Source: Porphyra umbilicalis
Taxonomy: Eukaryota; Rhodophyta; Bangiophyceae; Bangiales; Bangiaceae
DNA length: 64,000 nucleotides
NCBI GenBank assembly: GCA_002049455.2
Contig: KV918809.1
Location: 186,001 to 250,000, forward strand
Direction: 5' to 3'
Positions 12,501 to 24,726 of the stretch are shown piece after piece (within the stretch, counting starts at the first letter, position 1; each line of letters opens with the position of its first letter). Under the pieces are notes generated by a model. It worked only from the letters and a program-made list of their open reading frames with translations. It was not told where the DNA came from and searched no databases. A program made the position numbers and the translations under genes.

Positions 12501-14324
12501 ACAGCGCGGCTGTCCCTGCACCGCCTTCGTCGGTAGAGGCGGACGCCGACACGGTGGCACCTGTCGCGCCCTCGTCCGCTGCCACCGACGCTGGAAACGA
12601 CTCCGACGCTGGCATTGATGCGTGGGCCGACTCGGAAGAGGCCGACGAACGGGTGGAGATGGCGGCGCTCTCTCTCCGCGGCGAGTCCCGTCCGCTCTAC
12701 GCCCGCCTTGCCGCCGCATGCATGACCGCCGAGGAGGCGGTGCGGTACCCCGCGCCGTCCTCCTCAGCCGCCTCGCGGGGCCTCTTGCCCCACTCCCAGT
12801 GGGGCCTCCTCCGCGCGCTCCTGCGCCTGCTGTCGATGGCTCCCGCGGCGGGGGGCTCCCACGCGCGCGAGTTGGCGGAAGGCACTCTCCCCCGCGCGCT
12901 GCGGCGGTTGCTGGCGCGCCCCTTTTACTTTGGGGGCAGCCTCTTTGCGGCGGCGGCGGCGACGATGGGGGACATTGCGCACGCCGAGCCGACGGCCACG
13001 CAGCTGCTTGTCGACGCGGGCGTGTCCGCGGCACTGCTGCGCTCCGTGACGCTCGGCCTGCCTCCTTCGGGGGAGGCCGTCCGATGTGTACCGTCGGCGC
13101 TCGCCGCCATCTGCCTGTGTCCGGCGGCGCTCGGCGACGTGTGGCGCGCGCAGCCGCTCCTGCCGTACATGAAGCGGCTTGCGAGCCCATTTTACGGCCG
13201 CGCGATGCACGGTGACGCGCCGATGAGCATTGGCGGCACGCTCGACGAGCTCGTCCGCCACGTCCCGTCGTTGCGGACCGACGGGACGGCGGCGCAGGTG
13301 GCGTTTTTGGAGACCGCGACGAGCTTTGTAGTCGCCTCGCAGTCGTGGATGTTTGTGGCCCCGCGGGCGGGGGAAGCGGCATCGTCAGAGGCGGCGACGC
13401 CCGAAGCGTCTGCGGCGCCGTCAGTACCGTCTGCTCCGTCACCCGCGGCACGCGGTGGCGCCGACGGGGCCGACGGGGGGGACCCAGCGGCCGCCGCCGA
13501 AGCGGCTGACCGACGGGAGCGGGCACGGGTTGAGCGTCACGCATCTTCTCGCGCCGACGCCACCCTGTCGGCGTCGGTCGTGGAGACGACGCCGACGCTC
13601 GGGACGTTGCCGGCAACGTCATCGGCCGCCACTGACGCTGGCGTCGACGCCACGGCCGCGTCACCCATGGACACGGGTGCCGGCGTGGCGGACGGGACCC
13701 CGTCGCGCCCAACGCCCCCCGAGCCTTTTTCGCCCCAAAAGACGCTCGGCGCGGCGGCCTCCCCCCTTGTTGCCGAACTCGTCGCCCTGGACAAGATGCG
13801 GTTGACAGCCGCCAACCTCGCGGCCCGCCTCGCGGGCCTCACCCCGTCGACGGCGGACGCGCGGACCGGCCTGATGACCGCCAGCACCGTGGAGCGGCTG
13901 CTCTCCCTCCGCCGCGCGCCGGCGCTGGCAATTGTCACCCCCGCCCCGCCGGGCGCGCCCGCCGCCGCTCGGCTGTCGTCGGCGCCAACGGCGAACGCGG
14001 TAACGGGGGCGATCACCCACGCGTTGCGCTCGATGGTGTCCTCGAGCAGCCCGCAGGCGGTGATGCGGGTGGTGCTCCGCGGCGTTTTCGACGCGCTGCG
14101 GGACGACGCGGTGGATTTGCTGGAGGCGATTGGCCGCCTCGACGGGCGGGGGTTTGGGGGAGAGGTCGGGCTGCTATTTGGGGCGTCGGGCGCACACTCG
14201 CCGCCGCTGCTGTTTGACTCGGCGGCGGTGGTGGTGTTGCCAGAGAGGGCGGGCGGGGGGGACGGCGCGGCCGCACCAGGGGGTGCGGGCTCTGCGGCTG
14301 CCGCGCCTGCTGCGGAGGAGGCGC

Positions 14325-14355
<31 letters not shown>

Positions 14356-17300
14356 TGCCGCGCCCGCCGCCACGCCACCGCCGCCTCCCCCGGAGTCTAC
14401 CCCGCAGCGAGCGGCGGCTGCGGCAGCGGCAACGGCAGACGGCACGCCCAAGAAGGGTTTCAAAGTACCGCCCCCAAAGCCCCTTCCCCCGCCCCTCAGC
14501 CACGCTGACGCACTGCGGGTGCTCTCTGCTGCCGCCCGGCGGTTGCGCGTCTCCCTGACCGTCCTGACTGGCTTGTTTAATCTCTCGCGCGGGCCGTCTC
14601 CAGTCGTCGACGCGTGGGAGGCAGCGTCTGGCTCGGCCATCGTCGCGCTTGTGGGCGCCGCCGACCGGGCGGTGCGGGTGTTGCTCGCCCGCTCCTACAC
14701 GGGGCTGGCGGTGGCGACCGCCGACGATGGAGACCTCCACTCGGCGCGCGTCTCGGTCGCCACGGACGGCGGGACCAGCACGATGGATGCCGCCGCGGGG
14801 CGGCTGGTCGCGGCCAAGGTGGCTGAAGCGGCGGGGCTGTCGCCGGCCGACGCGGCCGACGTGCTCGCGGCGGTGCTCTCCACCCGCGTGCCCGCCGTTG
14901 AGGCCGGTGGCGGCCGTGCGGAGTTGACCGGTGCCTCGTGGTCGCTTGCCACGCTGGTCGTCGTCAACGAGCGCTTTTTCGGGTGTCTCTTTGCCCACAT
15001 GGTCGCAGGCGGCCGACACACGACGCCAGGCCGTGCGTCGGCGCGGTCGCGGGCAATGGGCGCTTCCATCGGCCGCGTACTGACGCTCCACGTCGCCGCC
15101 GCCGAGCCGCTGTGGGCGGCGGCCGTGGCGACCGCAGGCGCTGGCTCCGTGGCGGCCGCATGCGACTACCTGCGGGGCGTCGCGGGGTTGATCCGCGAGT
15201 GCATTTACGATTCGTCGCGCCGATTGACGCACGCGGCGGTTCTGCAAGCGTTTCTGGCCGCGGGCGGGGCGTCCCTCCTTCGCCGCGTCGCACGCATCGG
15301 TACACTCCTGGCCGTGGCTGCTGGGGAGGCCCCGCCGCTGCCGGTCAAGGTGGAGGGCGCAGGGGCGGCGGCTGCGGCTGCACCCGCACCGCCGCCGTCC
15401 CAGGCGACCATCTTGCCACCGCTGTCGCCGTTTGCGGTAGCGTACGTGGCAGCTACCAAGGCCGTGGTCGCAAAGGGGCAGGCCACCCTGTCGGCGTCGG
15501 CGGCGGGTACCGACGGCGGCGTCGGCGCGCCGGCTTCTACCGCTGCTACCGTCGCCGCCACGGGCGTGGCGAGTATGGAGTTGTCACCCGCGGCGTCCGC
15601 CAGCGACGGCGCCAAGACGACGGCACTCCCCCCCTTGTCGTCCACCGACGGGGCGGCCATGGACGTGGCGGTGGCGGCCACCGCTGCCGCCGTCTCCGAC
15701 CGCTCCCGCCGGTACGTGGTGCAAGCGGCGGCGATGGACGCCCTCTCGGCGGTCGTGGCGCTTGCGTCCGCCCTCGCCGTGTGCGATGAGCTCCCCGCCG
15801 GCTCGGTAACCCCAGGTGCTCCCGGGTCGTCTGCGACCGTGTGGCTGCCTGACGAGTTGCATCGCACCGCCCAGACGGTGGCGATGCAGCTGCTCGGGGA
15901 AGTGCTCAGCTCGCCTCCCCACCTGCTCGTCGACGCCACACGGCCGGCACTGCTGCCGGCGCTGACGTCGTCCCTCGAGGCCATCTCCAAGAGCGCTGTG
16001 GCGGACGCGGCGTCTGCGCGGGAGTCGGAGAGCCGTATCCTGGCCGACGCGGCGGCCATTGCGCGGGGTGGGTCCGCAACAGGCACCCCCGGTGGAGCGG
16101 GCGCCGCCGCTCGTGGCGCCAGCGCCACCGCCGGCCGCCATCGAGGTCGGAACCGGGAGGCCCTTCTCCAACGCGTTTTGTTGGAGACCGGCTTCCTCCC
16201 CCCGCCCACGTCGCCACCCGTGGCAGGGGCAGCGGGCGCGGCGGCCGGTGCTGCGGCGGCGGGCGCAGGGGCGCGCGCAGCGGCGCCGGCTCCACCCCCG
16301 CCACCGCCCTTTGTGCCCGACGCGACCAGCCTCAGCAGCCTCGTGTACATGGGCTTCTCTTCAGCACACGCGACGGCAGCGCTGCGCCACGCGTCGGGCT
16401 CACGGGGGGGGATTGAGGTCGCCCTCGACTGGCTAATCACCCATCCAGAGCCAGAAGGCGACGCCGACGCACCAGAGGGGGCAGACGCCAGCGGAGCGAA
16501 CGGTGCGGACGCTGCCTCAGTGTCGGGTGCGGCGACCGACGGGAATGCGCCGTCTGCGGCGCCGTCGGCGCCACCAGCGCCGTCGGCTGCAGGGGCGGCA
16601 GCAGATGGCAGCGATTCGCCGGCATCCGCACCCGCACCGGCGGCCTCCCCACCAGCGGGTCCACCGCCATCTGCGGAAGGGAGCGCGGCGGCTGCTCCGA
16701 CGGGGACTGCGCCAACCGAGGCTAACGACACAGAGGCGGCCAGCGAGGCGGTGGCGATGCTCTCGTCCGTCGCTCTAGCGTCTAGTGCTGCGATGGAGAC
16801 TGGGGCGGAGGCACCATCCAGTGCGAACGCGCCGACCACTACAAATGCCTCGGCTGACGGCATTGCGCCCACGCGGCGGCCGGCGGCAGCGACGCACGGG
16901 GCGGGCGCGTCGGCGGCGGCGTCGGTTGGCGACGGCGCCGACCCTGACCCCACCGCCGCGGACGTTGCGTTTGACGGCCCGTCGGCAGGCGATGCCGAGG
17001 CTCGCAAGGGCAAGGCCAAGAAATCCGACAACGACGTTGAAGATCCGGTGGTCGAGCCCCCCCCCCACAATCTGGACGTCACGTGCAGCGCGGCGCTCAA
17101 GGAAGCAATCACTGCCGAAACGGGCCAGCTGCGGACGGCGTTTAACAGGCGGGCAGAGGGAGTGGCGCAGCTCTCGCGGTCGCGCTACGACGCCTTGCTG
17201 GCGGCGTGCGTGTCGGTGGCGGGCGGGACGCTCGTCGCTGTGGGGGGGGGTGGTGGCGCTGCGCCTGGCAGTGCCACTGCGTCGCGGCCGGCGACCCCTG

Positions 17301-20109
17301 GTTCGGGCCCGACGGTGGCGTTGGCGGCGTCTGTGCGTCCGGCGCTGTCTGGCGGTGGTGGCGGTAGCGGTAGTGGCAGTGCTGGTAACGGCGGCGGGAA
17401 CGGCAGCGGTCGAGGCAGCGGCAGCGGTAGCGGCGGCGGTAGCGGCGGCGGTAGCGGCGGTGGTAGCGTCACTGGGAGCGGCAGTTGTAGCGGCAGTGGC
17501 AGCGGCAGCGGCATTGAAAACGGTGCGCCCGCCACGCCAGCGACACCGGCCTCTGGCGCGCTCTCGCGTCAAAGCAGTGGCCGCTCGGCGCCAGACTCGG
17601 ACAGCGGTGCCGCGCCTCTCCCCGACCGGCCGGCAGGCCGTTCGCATGCATCATCGACGCTCGGCTTCCGCGGCCGCCGCATGATGGTATCCGTGCCCAG
17701 CCCACTGGGTAGCGCAGCTGGCGTCGCCACCATGGCAATGGCGACTGGCACCGGCTCCGGCACTGCTGGCGGGTCGGCTGCCTCGTCGGCTGACAAGCGG
17801 ACGCCCCTGTCATCGGATGTCACCGCCGCCTACCGCGCCCATTTCCTCGCCCGCCTACAGCCGGTTGTGCAGCTGGCGCTCGACGGGGGCGGCACGGCGG
17901 GCGCCGCCGCCGACGCCCCATTCATTGCTGTGGAACTGCTGCTGGTGCTCGGCCGCAACGACGCGCTGTCTGGGAGCGCAATGCGGCGTTATGCGGACCG
18001 GGTTGTCACCGCCCTTCGATCGTGGCTGGCTGCCCCTGCCGCTCCTGATGGAGAGGGGGAGGACGAGACTGCCGCCGCCGCGCTAGCCGCCACCGCCCAC
18101 ACCTCGTCGGTATGGGCGCACTATGGTGCCGCCAACGTGCGGGGGGCGCTCGCGGAGCGGGGTGCGGCCGCCGCCGCGGCTGACTACCTGAAGGCGCTGG
18201 CCGCGGCGCCGCTGCCGCCGCCGCCCTTGCCGCCGCCGCGCACGCGGCGGCGGTCGTCGATGGGCAGCGACGCCTTGGCAGCTGCCGCCGCAGCCGCCGC
18301 CGCCGCCTCGGACGCCGACGCACTCGGCGCCCTCCGCCGGGCCGTCGCCCGCAAGGCCGAATACGGCCGCGCGACCGTGTGCTTGTTGTTGTTGGACGCG
18401 CTCGTACGCAACGCCAAGGCCGACCATACGTCGGCGGGGGATGCGGCCGTGAAGGCAGTGAAGGCGCTGTTGCCCCCAGCTCCTGCAGCGCCGGCGCCTG
18501 CAGCCGCGGCCGCCTCGGGGGGTGACAGCGGCGCGGACGGGGGGGGGAGCAGCGGGGAAAAGCGGAAACGGAAACGCCGTCGCGGCAACGGCACTTTCGT
18601 AGTGGCGCCGCCGCCGCCGCCGCCGTCGGCGTCGGCGTCAGCGTCGGCGTCGGGTCGAGGAGGCGGCGCCGCGGTCGCACCAGCGGCAGCGGCGGCGCGG
18701 GACGCAGATGGGGACGCGGCCATGGGATTGTCATCCACGGGTGGTGGTGGCGGTGGGCAAGGGCCCGAGCGCCGACCTCCTAGCGGTGGGGCAGAGGCGG
18801 GCTCTGGCAACCGTAGCGGCAGCGGGTTAACAGGGGCCAAGGAGCTGGGTGCTGCGTTGGCGGCCGCAAGCGGTAGCGGATCCAAGGCGGCGAGCGGTAG
18901 TGGTGCCAAGGCGGCAAGCGGTAGTGGCGCCAAGGCGACGACCTCTCCTGCCGAGGAGGTGGCTGCGCTTGAAGCGGCGGACAAGGCGGCAATTGCTAAA
19001 CTTCGCCGTTCCCTTTCTTCCGCGCAGGAGCGCAAGGCTACGGCCGTCCGGCGGGCGGTAGCGGAGACCACCCCCTACGCGCCGCCGCTCTCGGTACTTG
19101 CTAAGGTGCCGTCCTCGGCTGTGGCGTCCATCTCGCTGTCGGAACTACTGCAAACGGCCGTGTCCTTGCTACCGCGGTGGGCGGCCGAGCCTGCCGCCTC
19201 GGACGTGCTGCTGGCGCTGTTGCAGCTGATCATGTCGCTGACCGAGGACGAGGATCTGGCCAAGCGCTTTTTGGCCGCTGATGGGGTCGCCACGCTCCTC
19301 AGCTTGCCCGCTCTTGGTTGGCCCGCCGCTGGAGGCACCGTCGGTGTGGCCGGTGGTGGCGGCAGCCAGCCCCCCCGTGCTGTCGTCCGTTCCATCCTCA
19401 GGCACGTGTCAGAGGACAAGGCGACGCTCGAGGAGGCCATGTCGACGGACATCCGCTCGCTGATTGCATCCAACCGTCGGTCTTCGAGCAGCTACGCATT
19501 TAATATGCGGGCGCTGTTGTCCCAGGCAGCGCCGCTCGCGGCGCGGCACATGGGTGCCTTCACTGCGGCGGTTGCCCTGGCATGCCGCCTCCGCCCGCCG
19601 CCCCACCGTGACGGCACCGCGCCGGCGGTCGAGGCGGTTGTGGACCTCCCGTTGACGGCCGGGCAGCTGGCCGACCAGCGCCGGGCGCGGCCCAACGTGA
19701 CGCGGGTGGTCGACGAGCTCGTACGGGCGCTCGGGCCGCCGCCGCCGGGGGCAGAGCGGGGGGTGGGGAAGCACGGGACGGGCGTGGTGTCTCCCATTTC
19801 GCCCACCCGGCGGGGAGCCAAGGCCAAGGCCGCTGCCAAGGTCGCCAAACACGGCGGGGCCGCGGGCGGCGGTGCGCAGCTGGACGGTGCCCTGCCACTG
19901 GCCTTGGCCAGCGAGTCGGGGGCGGCGGCGTCCGTGGGCCGACCGGTCGGCGCGCGGGGCCTACCTGCGTTTGCCCTGCGGATGCTGACAGAGCTTGTAG
20001 ACCTGTCGCCCACGTATGCGTCGGCGGTGGCGGTGGCGCGATCACCCGTACCGCCGCCGGCCGCCCAGGCGGTTGGCGGCAAGTCGAGCATGCGTGCCTC
20101 GGTCGCCCC

Positions 20110-20142
<33 letters not shown>

Positions 20143-21424
20143 ACCGGCCGAGGATGTGGCGATGGAGGACGAGATTCAGCCGGTGGGTCGGTCCAAGCCG
20201 GCGCCCCCCGCCGCTGTGTCCGCAGCAGCAGCGGCGACTCCCGTCGACGCCCGGCCGAGCGCCCTCGCCTACGTCCTCGCGGAGCTCCTCCCTGTTCCGG
20301 CTGTGGCGGATAAGGCGTCCTCGCCGCTTGGGCGGCTGGAGCGGGCAGCTGCGGAGGAGACGGCGCGGGCCGCGCGGGACCTCTTCTCGGCCCTCTGCGT
20401 GCGTGCAGCGGCGATGCCCGCTCCCCGGCGGGCGGCTGACAAGGACGATGCCAAGGCCGGCGGGGCCAAGGGCCGCAGCAAGGCGGATGGCAGCAAGGCC
20501 GCCACTGCTGCGAAAGTCATCGCAGACGTTGCCGCAGCCATTGCTGCCGATGCCCCCTCTCCGACCGATGGGCCTGCTGATGATGGCGGCGGTGGTGGCG
20601 GCGGCGGTGGCGGCGGCGGCGGCGCTGCCTCAGACGAGCGCACGGCGCCGTTTACGGCGTTGGCGGCTGCCGCCGAAGCCGAGGCCGCTCGCCGCCCCGC
20701 CCCGCGCGTCGGTGCTGTGCATGCGCTCGCTACGTGCGTGCCACCGGCGTCCGGCGCTGTCGGCGGCGTCAATACGGGCACCCCTGCCTCCCGCTCTGTG
20801 CTGAGGGGGCTCCTCGACGCGGGGGTGGCCAACGCCCTCGCTCACTGCCTGGACCGGATGGACGTGGCCGCGTCGGGCAACGCTGAGTGCGTCAACGCGG
20901 TGCTGCGTGCGGTCGAGGCGCTCGGCCAAGCGGCGAGTGTAGCGGCTGCGGGCGCTGCCGGGGGGGCCGCGGGCCATGGTCAGGGGCACCTCCACCACCA
21001 CCATCACCACCTCATCCACGCGCATCCCGGGCATCCGATGGCGACCGTCGGGGGCTTTCCCATCAATGTGATGGGCGGCGGCGATGGCGCAGGCGGCTTT
21101 GACGACATGCAGATGGACCTGGAGGGCGTCTCTCGCGCGCTCGACGGGATGCTCGCCCGTATGGGCGGCGGCACCGACCCAGTCGGCGGCGCCGGTGGCG
21201 ACCCGGAGGATGGCCTCGGTGTGGAGGCGGCCGACGTCAACTCGATGGTCGCCATGCTGGCCGCCCAGGCGGGGGAGGACGACGTTGGCGAGGAGAGCGC
21301 GGACGATGGGGCCGACGAGGGGGTGGACGAGGAGGATGACGAGGAGCTCTCGGGCGACGAGGAGGGGGACGGATTGGACGGCGGGGGGGAGTTGGATGAG
21401 GAAATCCCGGAGGAGGAGGCCTGA
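9534..21424 (+). CDS. Giant HUWE1/UPL1-like armadillo-UBA protein without HECT domain
   Basis: About 3,960 residues. The ATG at 9534 starts MGRVRTKRPVVLPAWLAS. The HUWE1/Tom1/UPL-type N-terminus (SWVDVLNRLDDVLERY) and the segment DTKNVYNSVEHLAALLSHG correspond to the DUF908/DUF913 armadillo region. A UBA domain lies about 2,260 residues in (LSSLVYMGFSSAHATAALRH, then VALDWLITHPE; about 16,310-16,450). Later come Gly-Ser and Ala-rich linkers, more helical repeats, a His-rich patch (near 21,000) and a strongly acidic C-terminus ending DEEIPEEEA. Family members normally end in a HECT domain of about 350 residues. None is encoded here before the stop, nor on the plus strand before TAF6. The N-terminal part and the rest differ in frame at a 13-C run (10,015-10,027). 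The remaining 11.3 kb is one uninterrupted frame, remarkable for an intronless eukaryotic gene. It could act as a ubiquitin-binding scaffold, or a HECT exon may be missed. Confidence 0.82.
17351..17517 (+). repeat. Gly-Ser codon repeat inside the giant gene
   Basis: Run of GGC/GGT and AGC/AGT codons encoding an unstructured (GS)n linker between helical regions of the HUWE1-like protein. It looks like trinucleotide and hexanucleotide expansion. Confidence 0.75.
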
Positions 21425-21781
21425 GGGACGTCGAGCGCGGGCCTCAAGGCTGGCTGGGGCACGCCGAGTGCCACTTGCTCTTCGGGCTGCGTGCTCTTGT
21501 GCTTCTTACCATGGTTGCATGGTGTTATATCTTTTCTCTTTGACGTTTTTGGCGAGAACTTCGCCGTTTCTTATTCTTCTCTTGTTCAACTGATGCCCTT
21601 TCCACCTACTGTCGGGTTCCGTAGGACCATCTGTTCTCGCCTTGCCTTCAGCGATCGGACCTTGCGTTTACAAAAGAAGAGAGCATTTCGCAGCAACGAT
21701 GCCACCCCGCCCCACGCTCGTCGCCATTGGTCCGTGGCACCCGGCATGTGGGTGCCCACCCATTGCCATGGCCGACAACGT
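21425..21781. other. Intergenic between convergent genes
   Basis: Holds the 3' end of the giant gene and of SNRNP27. T-rich around 21,520-21,600. No HECT-like coding sequence is visible here in any frame. Confidence 0.5.
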
Positions 21782-22413
21782 TCATCGCTCTGGCGTAAGC
21801 GGCCGGTTGAAGCCGCCCGGCCGGTTCATGTACTGCCGGTGCTTGCGCAGCCGCCGCACCTTGGCACCACTCACGTCCGTCCCCTCCACGTGCTTGCCCT
21901 GTGTGAACAACACGAGAGGTTCAGTGAAGACGGGAAAGCAGCAACACGGACATCCAGTAACGGCCAAAGCGACACGGGCGGCAGAGACCACCGACATGCG
22001 AGCGTCAGTATCGGCATGTGCATGGCGGGACCCGTGGCAGGACCCGCAACTTTGGTAGACTCGGTCCCCAACAACACCCGCGTCCATGGCGGCGGGAGAG
22101 ATACGGATGGCCATGTCGCGACGGGCTGTCCAACCAAAACAAGAGCGGAACAGGCGGGAGGCGAGAGCACCCAGGCGGTGAGAACACGTGCAAAGGAGAA
22201 AACAAAAAAGACAAGAGGGAGTGGGACCTGCACAAGCACCATCACCACGCGACTCTACACGGTGATCAACGGCCGCCACAACCGACGCACAAACCAAGAC
22301 ACGCTCACGCAGCAGAGGCGGAAGCACACCACGTACCTGTGTCGAATCAAAGCCTGTGGGCAGGCCCATGGCCGCCATCATGGCCGCCTCCGCCGCCGCT
22401 GCATCCTCATCTT

Positions 22414-22468
<55 letters not shown>

Positions 22469-22909
22469 GGGAGGCGGCGGGGGTGGGGGCGGGGGTGGGG
22501 GCGGCGCCGTCGACGTAGACCAAGGCACCGCCGCCGCCTCTGACGAGGGCGGCGGTGGCGGGGGGGGCGGAGGGGGAGGGGGGAGCGGCGGTGGCGGCGG
22601 CGGAGGCGGTGGAGGGGGCGGCGGGGGCGCCGTCGCTGCCGCCCCATCCCACCGGTCGCCGTCGACGGCACCCGGTGGCGGCGGCGGCGGCGGCGGCGGG
22701 GACGGCGGCGGCGGGGGCGGCGGCAGACGCATCGGCGGCGGCGGTGGGGGGGCGCCCCGCACCGGCCGCGACGGCCCCGGCCGCGATGCCCCTACCCGCG
22801 GTGGCGCCGACCAGGGCGCGCCCGACCGCGGCGGCGGCGGCGGCGGCGGCGGCGCGGGCCGCGACGGCGGCACCGAGAGGCGGATGCGCTTGGCCGGCGG
22901 CGGCGCCAT
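21782..22909 (-). CDS. SNRNP27: U4/U6.U5 tri-snRNP 27K protein (SNRNP27), two exons
   Basis: Small spliceosomal protein of the tri-snRNP. The ATG at 22909 starts MAPPPAKRIRLSV. Exon 1 (22909-22337, 191 codons) encodes a very proline-rich N-terminus, including one block of about 30 prolines, and ends MAAMGLPTGFDSTQ. Exon 2 (21898-21782) encodes GKHVEGTDVSGAKVRR and HRQYMNRPGGFNRPLTPER. Together these match the conserved C-terminal domain of SNRNP27 (GFxSFDSTKGK, then YRQYMNRxGGFNRPL). The intron (22336-21899, 438 nt) has GT-AG borders with donor CAG/GTACGT and acceptor CACAG. It is a multiple of three and has no in-frame stop, so an unspliced transcript would still be open. Family members have an Arg/Ser-rich N-terminus; here it is replaced by poly-proline. 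The encoded protein is about 229 residues. Confidence 0.92.
22416..22467. repeat. (GGC)n / (CCG)n trinucleotide repeat
   Basis: About 17 uninterrupted GGC triplets on the plus strand, continued by imperfect G-rich triplets. They encode the poly-proline block of SNRNP27 on the minus strand. Length instability is likely. Confidence 0.85.
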
Positions 22910-24287
22910 GGCCTACGACCAGGGGCGGCACACGGCAGCAGCACAGTCGGCCGCCCAAACACCGTACGTCGCCCGAGGAGCCGCGCGTCGCACCCACAGG
23001 CGCCCGCGTCGACGAGCGGCCGGTCGGCGGGGCGCGGCGCGATGACGGGGGCGCCATCCACGTCACGCGGCGCGCGCGCTCGGCGGCGGGGCGCGTGTGG
23101 TCCCCCGCCCTTCCGCGCGCCGCGGCGGCGGCGCCAACCGGCGCGCCGCGCCGCCGTGTAGTTTACACCCCCCCCCACCCAAGCAGCCGTCCGCGCCGCA
23201 ATGTGCGGCCAAGTTCTCCGCCCCGCGTTTGCGCGTGGCGCATCGCCCTGGAGGGGGGGGCCACAAGCAACGCGCGCCCCAATCCACCACCCCCCACGAC
23301 CGATCCAACCGTCCGCCGCCCCTCGCCCGCCCGGGCGCGCGCAGGGAGAGCGCCCCGCGGTCGCCCCCCCCCGCGCGGGGATCCGCCGCGCGCCGCCCCG
23401 CGGCCGGCCGGCCCGACCGTCGCGGCCGAGGCGCCGGCCAAGCCCCCCCCCCCCCCCCCCGGCCCACCGCGCCCGCCACCGCGCCCGCCGCGCGCCGCCG
23501 CGGTCCCCGCCCCCGCCCCGCCCCGCGCGACGCGCGCGCCGCGGCCACGGCCGCGCCGCCCCCGCCCGCGGTGCGCGTCGGGTCCCCCGCCGCGGCCGCC
23601 GACCGCGCGCGCCGCCGCCGCCGCCGCCGCGCCCGCCGCCGGGAGCTCCGTCGGGGCGGTCTGGTAGGTCTCTTTTTTTTTTTTTTTTGGGGGGGTGTTG
23701 TTGGTGTCGTTTGCTTGTGTGTCTGCGTTGCGACGAGGGGGGGGGGGGGGAGGGCGGCGCGCCCCGACCGGCCCCCGCCGCGCGCCGCGGCGCCGCGCGC
23801 CCCCCGCGTATCCCTCTTTTTTTTTTCTTTTTTTTTTTTCGCGGTCTTTTGTCGGCCCGAGCGAGGCGCACCCCCCTTTTTCCCCCCCTTTCCCCCTCGG
23901 CGCCGCCTCCGCCTCCCCCGCCCCGCGTGTGGCCACATGTGCCGGCGCGCCCGCGCACCGCCGCTGCTGCCGCTGCCGCTGCCGCTGCCGCTGCTGCCGC
24001 CGCCGGCGCCGCCGCCGCGCCGGGCGGCCGCCCATGGCCGGCACGCGCACCGCGCCGCTGCCGGCCGCGCCGCCGCCGCCGCTGGCGGGGGGGGGGGGGC
24101 GCCCGCCCCCGCCGCCCCGCCCGCCGTGGCCGTGCCGCCGCCGGGGGTGGGGGTGGGGGAGACCCCCCCCCCCGCCCCCGTCCCCGCCGCTGCGCCGCCG
24201 CCGGCCGCCCCGTCGCCGGCGGCGGGCGCGTCGCCGACGGCGGCGGCGACGGGTCGGCCGACGGTGGCGTCAACGGCGCGGCCGACC

Positions 24288-24318
<31 letters not shown>

Positions 24319-24460
24319 CGACGGCCGCCCCGGGCGCGGCCGCCCCGACGGCGGCGGGGATGGCGGCGGCGGCGGCGGCAGCGGCGCCCCCACCGCCGTC
24401 GCCGGCCGCAGGGGGGAAGGGCGGGGGGGGGGGGGCACCCCCGCCGTGGCGCCGGCGGTG

Positions 24461-24494
<34 letters not shown>

Positions 24495-24726
24495 ACGGCG
24501 TGGCGGCGGGCGCCAAGAGCCCCCTCGCGGGCACGCCCGTGGCCAATGGCCACGCCCCCCCGTCGGGGCCGGCGACGCCCGTGCGGGCGGCACCCGCGGC
24601 GCCGGCGGCAGCGGCCGCGGCGGCCGCCCCGCCCGTGGCCGTGCCGCCATCGCCGGCGGTGGCGGCAGCGTTGCGGTCGCCCGTGGCGGCCACCCCCCCC
24701 CCCACCCCCCATCGTCGGCCGATGCC
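22910..24726. other. Extremely GC-rich intergenic region with two poly-T tracts
   Basis: Lies between the divergent SNRNP27 and TAF6 genes. Two T-rich tracts on the plus strand (about 23,672-23,690 and 23,816-23,840) interrupt almost pure G+C sequence. Open frames exist on both strands but are Pro/Arg/Ala-rich with no recognisable domain. From about 24,360 onward the plus strand encodes Ala/Pro-rich stretches (for example SPLAGTPVANGHAPP) that could be a longer N-terminus of TAF6, moving between frames at C runs. Confidence 0.45.

Noticed and set aside
10000-21000. Many antisense ORFs of 100-630 residues opposite the giant gene
   Set aside because: Shadows caused by GC-biased codons; none shows a domain.
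22356-23045. Plus-strand poly-glycine ORF
   Set aside because: Complement of the poly-proline codons of SNRNP27.
23097-24461. Long overlapping ORFs on both strands between SNRNP27 and TAF6
   Set aside because: Only Pro/Arg/Ala low complexity with no consistent frame; kept as intergenic except for a possible extension of the TAF6 N-terminus.
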